A DNA stretch of 54,052 nucleotides from UBA6918 sp040754425 (GCA_040754425.1 JBFMCR010000022.1:1-54052), one strand, 5' to 3'. Shown: positions 17,430 to 26,870, numbered from the stretch's first letter. The notes: generated by a model not told the origin, from the letters alone. Numbers and translations are program-made.

Positions 17430-18590
17430 ATGGAATTCGAATTCTGGTGGCTGCTGGCCTTTCCGCTGTTTTTTGCCCTGGGCTGGCTGGCTGCCCGCGT
17501 CGACATCAAACAGGTCGTCACCGAGTCGCGCACCGTTCCCAATTCCTATTTCCGCGGCCTGAACTTCCTGCTGAACGAGCAGCCGGACAAGGCGCTCGAT
17601 GCCTTTCTGGAAGTGGTCAAGCTCGATCCCGAAACCATAGACCTGCACTTCACCCTGGGGGCGCTGTTCCGCAGGCGTGGTGAACTAGACCGCGCCATCC
17701 GCATGCACGAGAACCTGCTCGAGCGCGAAACCCTGGCCGAGGAGGATCGCATCAAGGCTTTGGTCGAACTGGGCCAGGACTACCTCAAGGCCGGCCTGCT
17801 CGACCGTTCCGAGGAAGTGTTCACGCGCCTGCTGGAAACGCCCTTTGCCGGGCAGGCGCGTCGCCATCTGCTGGAAATCTACGTGCAGGAAAAGGACTGG
17901 CACAAGGCGATCCAGGCCGCGCTCGATCTTGGCAGGCAGTCTGCGCGTCCGATGAGCGCCGAGATCGCGCATTTCCATTGCGAACTGGCCGCACTGGCCA
18001 TGGTCAGGGGCGAACACGCGAAGGCGCAGAAGCACCTCGACGAGGCGCTTGCCGTAAACCGCCAATGCGCCCGCGCCAACATCATGCTGGGGGATCTGCT
18101 GGCCGGGCAGGGCAAATCCGAGGAGGCGCTGGCAACCTGGCGCCTGATCGAGGCGCAAAGTCCGGCGCACATGGTGTTGGTGGTCGACCGCATGCTCGAT
18201 CACTACAGGAAGCAGGATCGTTTGCAGGAAGGCCTCGACTGGCTGAAGGGCCTGCTCACACGCCATCCCTCGCTCGACATGTTCAACACCTTGTATCACG
18301 CCGTCATGGAGGCGCAGGGTGCGGAAGCCGCCTATCAGCTCGCGCGCGACGAGTTGCGTCGCAACCCCAGCCTGCATGCGCTGGAACGACTGGCGGAGGC
18401 CGAACTCATTACCGCGCCCGAGAACCGGCGCGAAGTGATCCAGAATGCCAAGAGCTTGATCCAGCGCCACGTGCAGCGCCTGACGCGCTACCACTGCGGC
18501 AGCTGCGGTTTCAAGGCCAGCCAGTTTTTCTGGCGCTGCCCGGCCTGCGGCCGCTGGGATGGTTTCGATCCGGCAAGGCATGAGGAGTAG
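17430..18590 (+). CDS. lapB: Lipopolysaccharide assembly protein LapB
   Basis: A 386-aa protein with one N-terminal transmembrane anchor (about residues 5-22), a series of TPR helices, and a C-terminal rubredoxin-like metal site with two Cys pairs, CGSC and CPAC. This layout is specific to LapB (YciM), which couples LpxC degradation to LPS transport. The start is directly adjacent to the lapA stop, and pyrF begins directly after the lapB stop. Confidence 0.95.
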   Translation: MEFEFWWLLAFPLFFALGWLAARVDIKQVVTESRTVPNSYFRGLNFLLNEQPDKALDAFLEVVKLDPETIDLHFTLGALFRRRGELDRAIRMHENLLERETLAEEDRIKALVELGQDYLKAGLLDRSEEVFTRLLETPFAGQARRHLLEIYVQEKDWHKAIQAALDLGRQSARPMSAEIAHFHCELAALAMVRGEHAKAQKHLDEALAVNRQCARANIMLGDLLAGQGKSEEALATWRLIEAQSPAHMVLVVDRMLDHYRKQDRLQEGLDWLKGLLTRHPSLDMFNTLYHAVMEAQGAEAAYQLARDELRRNPSLHALERLAEAELITAPENRREVIQNAKSLIQRHVQRLTRYHCGSCGFKASQFFWRCPACGRWDGFDPARHEE

Positions 18591-19325
18591 ATGGTGAAGG
18601 GGGAAGGGAGAAGGGAGAAGGGTGACAATCCGAGGGTGATTGTCGCGCTCGACTATCCGGAGGCGAAGCCGGCACTGGAACTGGCGGCGCGGCTCGATCC
18701 CACTTACTGCCGGCTGAAAGTAGGCAAGGAGTTGTTTACCGCCGCAGGTCCGGACATCGTGCACAAACTGCTCGGAAAGGGCTTCGGGGTGTTTCTCGAC
18801 CTCAAGTTCCACGACATTCCCAACACCACTGCGGCGGCTTGCCGCGCGGCGGCGGAACTGGGCGTATGGATGGTGAACGTGCATGCCAGCGGCGGACGCA
18901 AGATGATGGAGGCGGCGCGCGAAGCGGTGGACCGGTGCGCGCACAGGCCCTTGTTGATCGGCGTCACCGTGCTGACCAGCATGGACGAGGCGGCCTTGCG
19001 CGAAATCGGGGTTGGCCGCAGCCCGCGCGAACAGGTGCTGCATCTAGCGGGCCTTGTGCAACAAAGCGGTCTTGATGGGGTGGTATGTTCGGCGCAGGAG
19101 GCGGGCGATCTGCGCGCGCGCTTTGGCCCGGACTTTACCCTGGTCACGCCGGGCATTCGGCCGCCCGGCGCTGACGCCGGCGGCCAGTCGCGCATCATGA
19201 CGCCGGGCAGCGCGATCCGGGCCGGGGCCGATTACCTGGTGATCGGTCGCCCCATCACGCAGGCGTCGGATCCGGTGTCCGTCTTGCGGCAAATCAATCT
19301 GGAAGTGGAGAAGGAACTGGCATGA
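18591..19325 (+). CDS. pyrF: Orotidine 5'-phosphate decarboxylase with repeat-derived N-terminus
   Basis: A 244-aa OMP decarboxylase giving UMP. The catalytic block LDLKFHDIPNT is present and the phosphate site is near the C-terminus. The first dozen residues (MVKGEGRREKGD) are encoded by four tandem 7-nt units (AAGGGNG, 18597-18624), the same kind of heptamer array found in intergenic repeats nearby. The conserved protein starts only at PRVIVALDYP. A GTG inside the core (VIVALD) and a GTG at 18594 are alternative starts. GAGGAG lies 3 nt before the ATG. The array probably replaced or extended the original start. Confidence 0.92.
   Translation: MVKGEGRREKGDNPRVIVALDYPEAKPALELAARLDPTYCRLKVGKELFTAAGPDIVHKLLGKGFGVFLDLKFHDIPNTTAAACRAAAELGVWMVNVHASGGRKMMEAAREAVDRCAHRPLLIGVTVLTSMDEAALREIGVGRSPREQVLHLAGLVQQSGLDGVVCSAQEAGDLRARFGPDFTLVTPGIRPPGADAGGQSRIMTPGSAIRAGADYLVIGRPITQASDPVSVLRQINLEVEKELA
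18597..18624. repeat. Heptamer array inside the start of pyrF
   Basis: Four consecutive 7-nt units: AAGGGGG, AAGGGAG, AAGGGAG, AAGGGTG. It resembles the left arm of the palindrome at 28113-28165. I see no matching right arm within the next 100 nt. Confidence 0.75.
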
Positions 19326-20644
19326 GAATCACTGTCATCGGCACGGGCTATGTTGGCCTGGTGACCGGGACCTGCCTTGCGGAAATGGGCAACAGCGTGC
19401 TGTGCCTGGATGTCGATCCGCGCAAGATCGAGATTCTGAAAGCGGGAGGCATCCCCATCTACGAGCCCGGTCTCGAGGACATGGTGAAGCGCAACGTGGC
19501 CGCCGGCCGGCTGCATTTCACCACCGACATCGAGGAAAGCGTGGCCTTCGGCACCATCCAGTTCATCGCCGTGGGCACGCCGCCGGACGAGGACGGCTCC
19601 GCCGACCTGCAGTACGTGGTGGCCGCAGCGCGCAACATCGGCCGCCACATGCAGGACTACAAGCTGGTGGTCGACAAGTCCACCGTGCCGGTGGGCACCG
19701 CCGACAAGGTGCGCGCGGCGCTCAGGGAGGAGCTGCAGAAGCGCGGCGCGGACATTCCCTTCAGCGTGGCGTCCAACCCCGAATTCCTGAAGGAAGGCGC
19801 TGCGGTCGAGGATTTCATGAAACCCGACCGCATCGTCGTCGGCACCGACGACGAGCGCGCCACCCATCTGCTGCGCGAACTGTATGCGCCCTTCCAGCGC
19901 AACCATGAGCGCCTCATCGTCATGGACATCCGCTCGGCGGAGTTGACCAAATACGCCGCCAACGCCATGTTGGCCACGCGCATTTCCTTCATGAACGAAC
20001 TCGCCGTGCTGGCGGAGAAGCTCGGCGCGGACATCGAGCACGTGCGCCAGGGCATCGGCTCGGATCCGCGCATCGGCTACCATTTTCTTTATGCAGGCTG
20101 CGGCTATGGCGGTTCGTGCTTTCCCAAGGACGTGCAGGCGCTGCGCCGCACGGCGCAGGAAAACGGCATTCCCCTGCGCGTGCTCGACGCCGTCGAGGAT
20201 GCCAACGAGGCGCAGAAGCAGTTGTTGCTTAACAAGCTCGTGGCGCGACTGGGCAACGACTTGCAAGGGCGGCGCTTCGCGCTCTGGGGCCTGGCATTCA
20301 AGCCCAACACCGATGACATGCGCGAAGCGCCCTCGCGCGTGTTGATGGAAGCCTTGTGGGCAAGAGGCGCGCACGTCGTCGCGCACGATCCTGCGGCGAT
20401 GCACGAAGCCCGCCGCATTTATGGCGATCATCCGCAGCTGACCCTGGTCGACGAGCCCATGCAGGCGCTGGACCGCGCCGATGCGCTGCTGATCGTGACC
20501 GAGTGGAAGGTGTTCCGCAGCCCCGATTTCGACGACATCAAGACGCGCCTGAAGCAGCCGCTGATTTTCGACGGCCGCAATCTTTACGAGCCGGCCTTCG
20601 TGCGCGAACACGGCATCGAATACTTCCCCATTGGCAGACAATGA
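19322..20644 (+). CDS. ugd: UDP-glucose 6-dehydrogenase
   Basis: A 440-aa NAD-dependent enzyme oxidising UDP-glucose to UDP-glucuronate for surface polysaccharides. The Rossmann motif is IGTGYVGLVTGTCLAEMG. The catalytic Cys is C266 in GYGGSCFPKDV. It starts in an ATGA overlap with pyrF, so the pyrimidine and UDP-sugar steps are translationally coupled. cysM follows 25 nt later. Confidence 0.96.
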   Translation: MRITVIGTGYVGLVTGTCLAEMGNSVLCLDVDPRKIEILKAGGIPIYEPGLEDMVKRNVAAGRLHFTTDIEESVAFGTIQFIAVGTPPDEDGSADLQYVVAAARNIGRHMQDYKLVVDKSTVPVGTADKVRAALREELQKRGADIPFSVASNPEFLKEGAAVEDFMKPDRIVVGTDDERATHLLRELYAPFQRNHERLIVMDIRSAELTKYAANAMLATRISFMNELAVLAEKLGADIEHVRQGIGSDPRIGYHFLYAGCGYGGSCFPKDVQALRRTAQENGIPLRVLDAVEDANEAQKQLLLNKLVARLGNDLQGRRFALWGLAFKPNTDDMREAPSRVLMEALWARGAHVVAHDPAAMHEARRIYGDHPQLTLVDEPMQALDRADALLIVTEWKVFRSPDFDDIKTRLKQPLIFDGRNLYEPAFVREHGIEYFPIGRQ

Positions 20645-20669
20645 GTCTGTCTCCATAAGAGATAACGGA

Positions 20670-21560
20670 ATGAACTGGAAGCACGTCGAGGACTTCGTCG
20701 GCAACACCCCGCTGGTGGCCTTGAAGCGCATGCCGGGCAAAACCGGCAACACGATCCTTCTCAAGCTGGAAGGCAACAACCCGGCCGGCTCGGTGAAGGA
20801 CAGGCCTGCGCTGTCCATGATCCGCCGCGCCGAAGCGCGCGGCGAGATCAGGCCCGGCGACACCCTGATCGAGGCGACTTCCGGCAACACCGGCATTGCG
20901 CTCGCCATGGCCGCGGCCATGATGGGCTACAGGATGGTCCTGGTCATGCCCGAGCATCTTTCCGTCGAGCGCCGCCAGAGCATGGCGGCCTACGGCGCGC
21001 AGATCGTGCTGACGCCGAAAGAAGGCGGCATGGAAACGGCGCGCGACGTGGCCGATGCGATGGTGCGCGAAGGCCGCGGCGTCATGCTCGACCAGTTCTC
21101 GAACCCGGACAATCCGCTTGCGCACTACGAAGGCACCGCGCCGGAGATCTGGCGCGACACCGAAGGCAAGATCACCCATTTCGTCTCCAGCATGGGCACC
21201 ACCGGTACCATCATGGGCTGCTCGCGCTATTTCAGGGAAGTGAACCCCGCCATCCAGGTCGTCGGCGTGCAGCCCGAGGAGGGCGCGCAGATTCCCGGTA
21301 TCCGCAAATGGCCGGCGGAATACCTGCCGAAGATATGCGACTTCAGGATGATCGACCGCATGATCTACGTCGGCCAGCAGGCGGCCGAAGAGACCGCGCG
21401 CCGGCTCGCGCGCGAGGAGGGCATCTTCGCCGGCATCTCTTCCGGCGGCGCGCTGTATGCCGCATTGCAATTGTCGGAGGAAGTCGAGAATGCGGTCATC
21501 GTTTCCATCGCTTGCGATCGCGGGGACCGGTACTTATCAACCGGAATTTTTCCCGCTTGA
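20670..21560 (+). CDS. cysM: Cysteine synthase B
   Basis: A 296-aa PLP enzyme making cysteine from O-acetylserine and sulfide or thiosulfate. The PLP lysine is K43 in AGSVKDRPA, and TSGNTGIALA and SSGGALYA are typical. Length and motifs favour CysM over CysK. I used the ATG at 20670, because the upstream in-frame ATG at 20631 lies inside ugd. The stop overlaps the radA ATG (TGATG). Its substrate could come from the nif-region serine acetyltransferase. Confidence 0.93.
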   Translation: MNWKHVEDFVGNTPLVALKRMPGKTGNTILLKLEGNNPAGSVKDRPALSMIRRAEARGEIRPGDTLIEATSGNTGIALAMAAAMMGYRMVLVMPEHLSVERRQSMAAYGAQIVLTPKEGGMETARDVADAMVREGRGVMLDQFSNPDNPLAHYEGTAPEIWRDTEGKITHFVSSMGTTGTIMGCSRYFREVNPAIQVVGVQPEEGAQIPGIRKWPAEYLPKICDFRMIDRMIYVGQQAAEETARRLAREEGIFAGISSGGALYAALQLSEEVENAVIVSIACDRGDRYLSTGIFPA

Positions 21561-22912
21561 TGGCCAAGGCCAAGACTCAATACACCTGCACCGAATGCGG
21601 CGGCGTCTCGCCCAAGTGGCAGGGGCAGTGCCCGGCCTGCGGGGCCTGGAACACGCTGGTGGAGACCGTGGTCGAGAAGGCTGCGGCGAGCCGCTTCCAG
21701 TCGCTGGCCTCGAGAAGCGAGGTGAAATCCCTGGCCGAGGTCGAAGCCGTCGAGGACGAGCGCATCCCAACCGGCATCAATGAACTCGACCGCGTGCTGG
21801 GCGGCGGCCTGGTCCGGGGCGGGGTGGTGCTGATCGGCGGCGATCCCGGCATCGGCAAGTCCACACTCTTGTTGCAGGCGCTCGCGCATCTGTCGGCGCA
21901 ACTGCCCACGCTCTATGTCAGCGGCGAGGAGTCCTCGCGCCAGGTGGCGCTGCGCGCCAAGCGGTTGAACCTCAAGGCCGACGAGCTGCCATTGCTGGCA
22001 GAAATCCAGCTGGAGAAAATCCTTGCCGTGCTGGAAGAGTGCAAGCCGCAGGTCGCGGTGGTCGATTCGATCCAGACCGTCTATTCCGAGGCGCTGCAAT
22101 CGGCGCCGGGCTCGGTGGCACAGGTGCGCGAATGCGCGGCGCAATTGACGCGCTACGCCAAGCGCAGCGCGACCTCCCTGTTCCTGGTCGGCCACGTCAC
22201 CAAGGAAGGGGCGCTCGCCGGGCCGCGCGTGCTGGAGCACATGGTCGACACCGTGCTGTATTTCGAAGGCGACACCGGTTCGAGTTTCCGGCTGGTGCGC
22301 GCCTTCAAGAACCGCTTCGGCGCAGTCAATGAATTGGGCGTGTTCGCCATGACCGAAACCGGGCTGAAGAATGTCACCAACCCCTCGGCGCTGTTCCTCT
22401 CGCGCCACGGCCAGCCGGTGCCGGGCGCCTGCGTTGTGGTGACGCAGGAAGGCAGCCGCCCCTTATTGGTGGAAATCCAGGCGCTGGTGGATTCCGCATA
22501 CGGCGGCAATCCGCGCCGCCTGTCGGTCGGCCTGGAAAGCAACCGCCTCGCCATGCTGCTCGCGGTATTGCACCGCCATGCCGGCGTGGCCTGTTTCGAC
22601 CAGGACGTGTTCATCAATGCGGTGGGCGGGGTGAAGATTGCCGAACCGGCCGCCGACCTCGCCGTGCTGGCGGCGATCGTGTCTTCATTGAAGAGCAAGC
22701 CGGTGCGCGACAAGCTGGTGGTCTTCGGCGAAGTCGGCCTGGCCGGCGAAATCCGCCCGGTGCAGCGCGGGCAGGAGCGTTTGAAAGAAGCCGCCAAGCT
22801 CGGCTTCACCCACGCCGTCATCCCGGCGGCGAACCAGCCCAAGACCAGGATCGCCGGCATCGAGGTGATTCCGGTCAAGCGCGTGGACGAGGCGCTCGGC
22901 CAGTTGTTCTGA
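21560..22912 (+). CDS. radA: DNA repair protein RadA
   Basis: A 450-aa RecA-like branch-migration helicase for recombinational repair. In order: an N-terminal C4 zinc finger (CTECGG and CPACGAW, residues 9-29), Walker A GGDPGIGKST, the RadA motif KNRFG, and a C-terminal Lon-like domain. The ATG at 21560 shares one base with the cysM stop; longer in-frame readings into cysM are not family-like. The A3 palindrome follows. Confidence 0.97.
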   Translation: MAKAKTQYTCTECGGVSPKWQGQCPACGAWNTLVETVVEKAAASRFQSLASRSEVKSLAEVEAVEDERIPTGINELDRVLGGGLVRGGVVLIGGDPGIGKSTLLLQALAHLSAQLPTLYVSGEESSRQVALRAKRLNLKADELPLLAEIQLEKILAVLEECKPQVAVVDSIQTVYSEALQSAPGSVAQVRECAAQLTRYAKRSATSLFLVGHVTKEGALAGPRVLEHMVDTVLYFEGDTGSSFRLVRAFKNRFGAVNELGVFAMTETGLKNVTNPSALFLSRHGQPVPGACVVVTQEGSRPLLVEIQALVDSAYGGNPRRLSVGLESNRLAMLLAVLHRHAGVACFDQDVFINAVGGVKIAEPAADLAVLAAIVSSLKSKPVRDKLVVFGEVGLAGEIRPVQRGQERLKEAAKLGFTHAVIPAANQPKTRIAGIEVIPVKRVDEALGQLF

Positions 22913-22927
22913 GAGAGAAAACATTTA

Positions 22928-23009
22928 ACAGGGAGGAAGGGGGAGGTAAGGGAGTAAAGCGGGAGATATCGCTTTTGGTTTTCCTCCCCTTCCTCCTTTA
23001 CCTCTCTGT
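22928..23009. repeat. Nonamer snap-back palindrome, copy A3 (radA-SDR gap)
   Basis: The left arm starts ACAGGGAGG with 9-nt G-rich units. The right arm ends CCTCTCTGT and is its imperfect reverse complement. It sits between convergent genes (radA plus, SDR minus), so it could also act as a bidirectional transcription end. Confidence 0.8.
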
Positions 23010-23041
23010 AATTGCTTTCCAGGTTTCTCGCAGTTCTGCGT

Positions 23042-23794
23042 TTATTTGGTTTTTCCGAATTCGATGATCTGCCCGCGTACCTCGCGGCTGTCGGGGCCCA
23101 TGAGCCACAGGTACCAGGGCATGAGATCCGCGATTTGCGGCAAGGTATCGGGGTCTTCGCCAGGATGGGTCTTGCGCCTGAGCGGCGAAGCGACCGGGCC
23201 TGGGATCAGGGTGTTCACGCGGACGTTCGGCGTCAGCTCCAGCTCTTCGCTGAATATGGTGGTGAGCGCATGCAGGCCGGATTTGGAAACCGCGTAGCCG
23301 CCCCAGTAGGCGGCTGGCTGTTTGCCGTGGGTTTCGCCGGTGAAGATGACCGATGCGTCCGGCGAGGCTTTCAGCAGCGGCAGGCAGGCTCGGGTCAAGC
23401 AGAACGGTGCGGACAGATTCACTTTCAGCAGCGTGTTCCACTGTTCCAGGGTTTGCAGATGCAGGGGCGTTAGGCTGAAAAAGGCAGCCGCACTGTGCAG
23501 GATGCCGTCCAGGCGTTTCAGGTGATAGGAAATCGTGCCGGCCAGGCGTTCGAAGCCATCATCGTCGGCGGCAGCAAGATCGAAGGGAAACATCGCGGGT
23601 TCCGCACCGCCCGCGGCCACGATCTCGTCGTACACGGCTTCGAGCTTTTTCTCGCGGCGGCCCAGCAAGGCGACGGTGGCGCCGTGCCTCGCGTAGGACA
23701 GGGCGGCTTCGCGGCCGAGACCGGAGCCTGCGCCGGTCACCAGGATGACGCGGTCTTTCAGGGAATCGGGAGCGGATCGGGCAGGCTGGGTCAT
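23042..23794 (-). CDS. Short-chain dehydrogenase (YciK-like)
   Basis: A 250-aa SDR oxidoreductase. The cofactor motif VTGAGSGLGREAA is near residue 18. The catalytic YxxxK is YAVSK, preceded by the usual Ser region. It resembles YciK-type enzymes of unknown substrate. Its ATG overlaps the hpnE stop by four nt, so it is translated with the hopanoid-precursor genes. Whether it acts in that pathway is not shown. Confidence 0.85.
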   Translation of the reverse strand: MTQPARSAPDSLKDRVILVTGAGSGLGREAALSYARHGATVALLGRREKKLEAVYDEIVAAGGAEPAMFPFDLAAADDDGFERLAGTISYHLKRLDGILHSAAAFFSLTPLHLQTLEQWNTLLKVNLSAPFCLTRACLPLLKASPDASVIFTGETHGKQPAAYWGGYAVSKSGLHALTTIFSEELELTPNVRVNTLIPGPVASPLRRKTHPGEDPDTLPQIADLMPWYLWLMGPDSREVRGQIIEFGKTK

Positions 23795-25074
23795 GATGTC
23801 GCAAGTAAAGTCTGTGCGCATTGTACGCCGCTCTTCACAGCACCTTCCAGCGTGGCGGGGTAGGGGCCATCCACATAGTCGCCGGCCAGGAACAGGCCGG
23901 CGCAGGGTGTTTGGGCGGCCGGCCTGAACATGCCGGGCGCGCAGGTGTAGGTGGCGCGCTTTTCCGTAATGCGCCTGATGAGGCGCGGTGGCGGCAAGGG
24001 GCCGAAGGCCTGCTGCATGCGCGCTTCGATTTCCTCTATCCAGCGAACATCGTCCCATTCCAGATGCGGGCCGGAGGCGGAGGCCACGACCGAGATGGTG
24101 TCCTTCATGCCCAGGCTGGCCTGCATGTCGAAAATGAACATCGGCACCGGCTCCACCCAGCCGATCAGCGGGGCGGGAAATTCAGGCAGCAAATCATATT
24201 GCGCGTAAACGGTGAGGATGGGCTGGTAGCTGTAATTGCCGAGCCCGCGCACGATCTGCCGGCAGTCATTCAGCGGACTCAGGAGATCGACGGCGTGCGC
24301 AGGCGCAGTGGCGACGATGAGCTTGTCGTGCAGGGCCTCGCCGCCGTCCCACAACACCTTCCACTGCGTGCCTGAGCGCTGCAATGCGCTGATGCGGGTG
24401 CGGGTTTTGACTTCGCCGCCGTTTTTTTCCAGCCAGGCGGCGGCAGGTTCCGGGAAGAGAGCGGAAAGGTCGCGCGCGGGAATCAAAAAATCGCTGTTCG
24501 CGGCCCTGCCGGTCAGCGCATCCTTCAGCACGCGCGCAAACACGCGGAACGAAGCCTGTTCGATCGGGGTGTTCAATGCGGCCACGCAGATGGGTTCCCA
24601 CAGGTATTTGCGCACGGCTACGGGCTGGCCGGCGAGCGCCTCGGCGACCGTGATGTCCGGTGTGGGCGCGAAATCGATTTTCTTCAGCGCCTGCATGAAG
24701 CCGATGGCGGCAAGCTTGTCCGAGAGCGTCAGCCCGCGTGCGAACAACAGGGCGAAAGCCGGGCGCAGCGGTGCGGGAAGGCGCGGAGCGCGGATGGAGA
24801 CGCCGTCGGGATAAACCAGCGCCAGCGGCAGGCGCAGGAAGCCGCTCACCGAACTGCCGGGCAAGACGAGTTCCATCAGGCGCAGGGTTTCGCCGTAGGC
24901 GCCGGCGAGAAGGTGCTGGCCGTTGTCGAGTGCCGGGCCATCTGTCGCCATGCGACGTGCGCGCCCGCCCAGCACCCTGCCGGCTTCGTACACCGTGACC
25001 CCGTGGCCTGCGCGGGCGAGCTCGATGGCGGCTGCAAAGCCCGCCCAGCCGCCGCCGATGATGCCTGCATTCAT
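23791..25074 (-). CDS. hpnE: Hydroxysqualene dehydroxylase HpnE
   Basis: A 427-aa FAD-dependent amine-oxidase-like protein. The dinucleotide fold is GIIGGGWAGFAAAIELARAG at the N-terminus, and LFLAGDYVDGPYPATLEGA near the C-terminus is the FAD-contact motif. HpnE removes the hydroxyl of hydroxysqualene to give squalene. It overlaps hpnD upstream (ATGA) and the SDR downstream (ATGA). Confidence 0.93.
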   Translation of the reverse strand: MNAGIIGGGWAGFAAAIELARAGHGVTVYEAGRVLGGRARRMATDGPALDNGQHLLAGAYGETLRLMELVLPGSSVSGFLRLPLALVYPDGVSIRAPRLPAPLRPAFALLFARGLTLSDKLAAIGFMQALKKIDFAPTPDITVAEALAGQPVAVRKYLWEPICVAALNTPIEQASFRVFARVLKDALTGRAANSDFLIPARDLSALFPEPAAAWLEKNGGEVKTRTRISALQRSGTQWKVLWDGGEALHDKLIVATAPAHAVDLLSPLNDCRQIVRGLGNYSYQPILTVYAQYDLLPEFPAPLIGWVEPVPMFIFDMQASLGMKDTISVVASASGPHLEWDDVRWIEEIEARMQQAFGPLPPPRLIRRITEKRATYTCAPGMFRPAAQTPCAGLFLAGDYVDGPYPATLEGAVKSGVQCAQTLLATS

Positions 25075-25904
25075 GCGAAAGTCATCGCCTTCCAGACCAG
25101 CCAGAGTTTTCTCAGCGGGGTAAGGGAGATTTTGCCGTCCAGCACATGGAATCCGTCGCGGCGGATTTCCTCAAGAAGCGCTCGATAAATGGCAGCCATG
25201 GCGAGCCCTGCACGCTGGGTCTTGCGGTCTTCCTGCGGCAGCCAGGCGAGCGCACGCTCGTAGGCTTCGGCTGCGCGCCGGTACTGGAAGTGCATCAGTC
25301 GCTCGAAGCGTTGCGAATGTCGGCGGTCGAGGATTTCCGCCGGCTTCACCCCGAACCGATCGAGTTCATCGAGCGGCAGGTAGATGCGCCCGCGCCGTGC
25401 ATCCTCGCCCACATCGCGGATGATGTTGGTGAGCTGGAAAGCCAGGCCCAGTTCGTGCGCATATTTCAGTGTCTGGCGATTTTCATAGCCGAAGATTTCC
25501 GCCGCGACCTGGCCGACTATGCCTGCGGCGCGGTGGCAGTAGAGCAGCAGCGACTTGTAGTCATCATAGCGTTGCAAGTCGAGGTCCATTTCCATGCCGT
25601 CGACGATTTCCTCCAGCCATTCGCGCGGGATGTTGCGGCCGCGCGTCGTCGGCAGCAGTGCCTGGGTCACCGGGTGCTCGGGCTGGCCGCCATAGAGACG
25701 GCCGAGTTCCGTGCGCCACCAGGCCAGCTTGATGCGGGCGACCTGCGGGTCGCTGCACTCGTCGACCACGTCGTCGAGTTCGCGGCACAGCGCGTAAAAG
25801 GCAGTGATGCCCCTGCGCACATCCGGCTTGAGCGCGCGGAAGCTGTAATAAAAGCTGGAGCCGCTGGCTGCGGCCTTGTCCTGGCAGTATTGGTCTGGGG
25901 TCAT
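25071..25904 (-). CDS. hpnD: Presqualene diphosphate synthase HpnD
   Basis: A 277-aa trans-isoprenyl synthase joining two farnesyl diphosphates to presqualene diphosphate. The two Asp-rich motifs are LDDVVDE and RDVGEDARRGRIYLP. I used the ATG at 25904, two nt after the hpnC stop. Longer in-frame reading into hpnC is not family-like. hpnC, hpnD and hpnE together are the known three-enzyme bacterial squalene route. Confidence 0.94.
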   Translation of the reverse strand: MTPDQYCQDKAAASGSSFYYSFRALKPDVRRGITAFYALCRELDDVVDECSDPQVARIKLAWWRTELGRLYGGQPEHPVTQALLPTTRGRNIPREWLEEIVDGMEMDLDLQRYDDYKSLLLYCHRAAGIVGQVAAEIFGYENRQTLKYAHELGLAFQLTNIIRDVGEDARRGRIYLPLDELDRFGVKPAEILDRRHSQRFERLMHFQYRRAAEAYERALAWLPQEDRKTQRAGLAMAAIYRALLEEIRRDGFHVLDGKISLTPLRKLWLVWKAMTFA

Positions 25905-25906
25905 GT

Positions 25907-26797
25907 CTATTTCTTCAGCAGTGCGCGCAGGATGATGACAGTCCAGTCCCAGGCATCGAGCCTGACCCGGCGCTTGAGTGGCGCCAATGGGTCGTTGTAG
26001 AGTTTTCTCAGGATGCGGTCGCCGCCGGCGATGATCATGCGCGTCTCGAAACCGATGCGCCCCTTGAGTACCAGGCCGAGCGGAGCGCTGGCCTGCAGCA
26101 TGCTGCGCACGCGCTTCACCTGGCCGAGCATGAAGCCGCGAAAACGGTCTTCCGGCGCGGACATTGCTGACACCACCGGGATGCCCCCCAGCGGTGCGAG
26201 GGCAGGGACGGCATCGTCCCGAAACGGTTCGCCGCACAGCATGCCCAGCAGCGCGTCCGAGAGTCCTGCCCGCGCCAGTTCGTCCTGCGGGAGGTACACG
26301 CGCCCTTTGCGGTAATCGATGGCTACGTCCTGCAAAAAATTGATCAGCTGCAGGCTGCTGCACAGGCCATCCGAATAAGCCAGGTGGCGCGAATCGCCAT
26401 CCTTGAACAGCGCCATCAAGAGACGACCGACCGGGTTGGCCGAGCGCCGGCAGTAATCCATGACCTCGCCGAAATTTGCATAACGAGTCTTGGTCACATC
26501 CTGGCGGAATGCCGAGAGCAGTTCGCGGAAAGGCTGCAGCGGCAGTCGGTGTTCGCGGATGACGGCGGCGAGGCTGTCGAACAGCTTGACCTCCACCGGC
26601 TCGCCGCGCTCGATCAAGTCCAGTTGGGCTTCGTAGTCATCCAGCACGGCGATGCGCACATCCGCCGGGGCCTCGCCCTCGTCGGCAAAATCGTCCGCCG
26701 TCCTGGCAAAGGCATAGATCGCCTCCACCGGACGACGCAGGCTTGGCGGCAAGGCAAACGACGCGACGGGGAAATTCTCGTAATGATCGACCGGCAC
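25907..26797 (-). CDS. hpnC: Hydroxysqualene synthase HpnC
   Basis: A 296-aa prenyl synthase that converts presqualene diphosphate to hydroxysqualene. The N-terminus VDHYENFPVASF is an HpnC signature, and the Asp-rich motifs are DDFADE and DVAIDYRKGRVYLPQDEL. The start codon is GTG (26797). It is the first gene of hpnC-hpnD-hpnE-SDR. No squalene-hopene cyclase is in the window. Confidence 0.94.
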   Translation of the reverse strand: MPVDHYENFPVASFALPPSLRRPVEAIYAFARTADDFADEGEAPADVRIAVLDDYEAQLDLIERGEPVEVKLFDSLAAVIREHRLPLQPFRELLSAFRQDVTKTRYANFGEVMDYCRRSANPVGRLLMALFKDGDSRHLAYSDGLCSSLQLINFLQDVAIDYRKGRVYLPQDELARAGLSDALLGMLCGEPFRDDAVPALAPLGGIPVVSAMSAPEDRFRGFMLGQVKRVRSMLQASAPLGLVLKGRIGFETRMIIAGGDRILRKLYNDPLAPLKRRVRLDAWDWTVIILRALLKK

Positions 26798-26864
26798 GAC
26801 TAGGATCTGGATGAAAGGGCGGGAAGCCTTCGAAAAAGGCTGAACGGCTGACAGCAGCAGATCG

Positions 26865-26870
26865 ATTATA
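26865..26870 (-). promoter_or_regulatory. Candidate -10 box for hpnC
   Basis: A perfect TATAAT on the minus strand about 68 nt before the hpnC GTG. I see no convincing -35 at 16-18 nt, so this is tentative. Confidence 0.3.

Noticed and set aside
23790..23815. TGTCGCAA half-site near the SDR start as a NifA site
   Set aside because: No TGT at the required 16-nt spacing and no -24/-12 downstream; a chance half-site.
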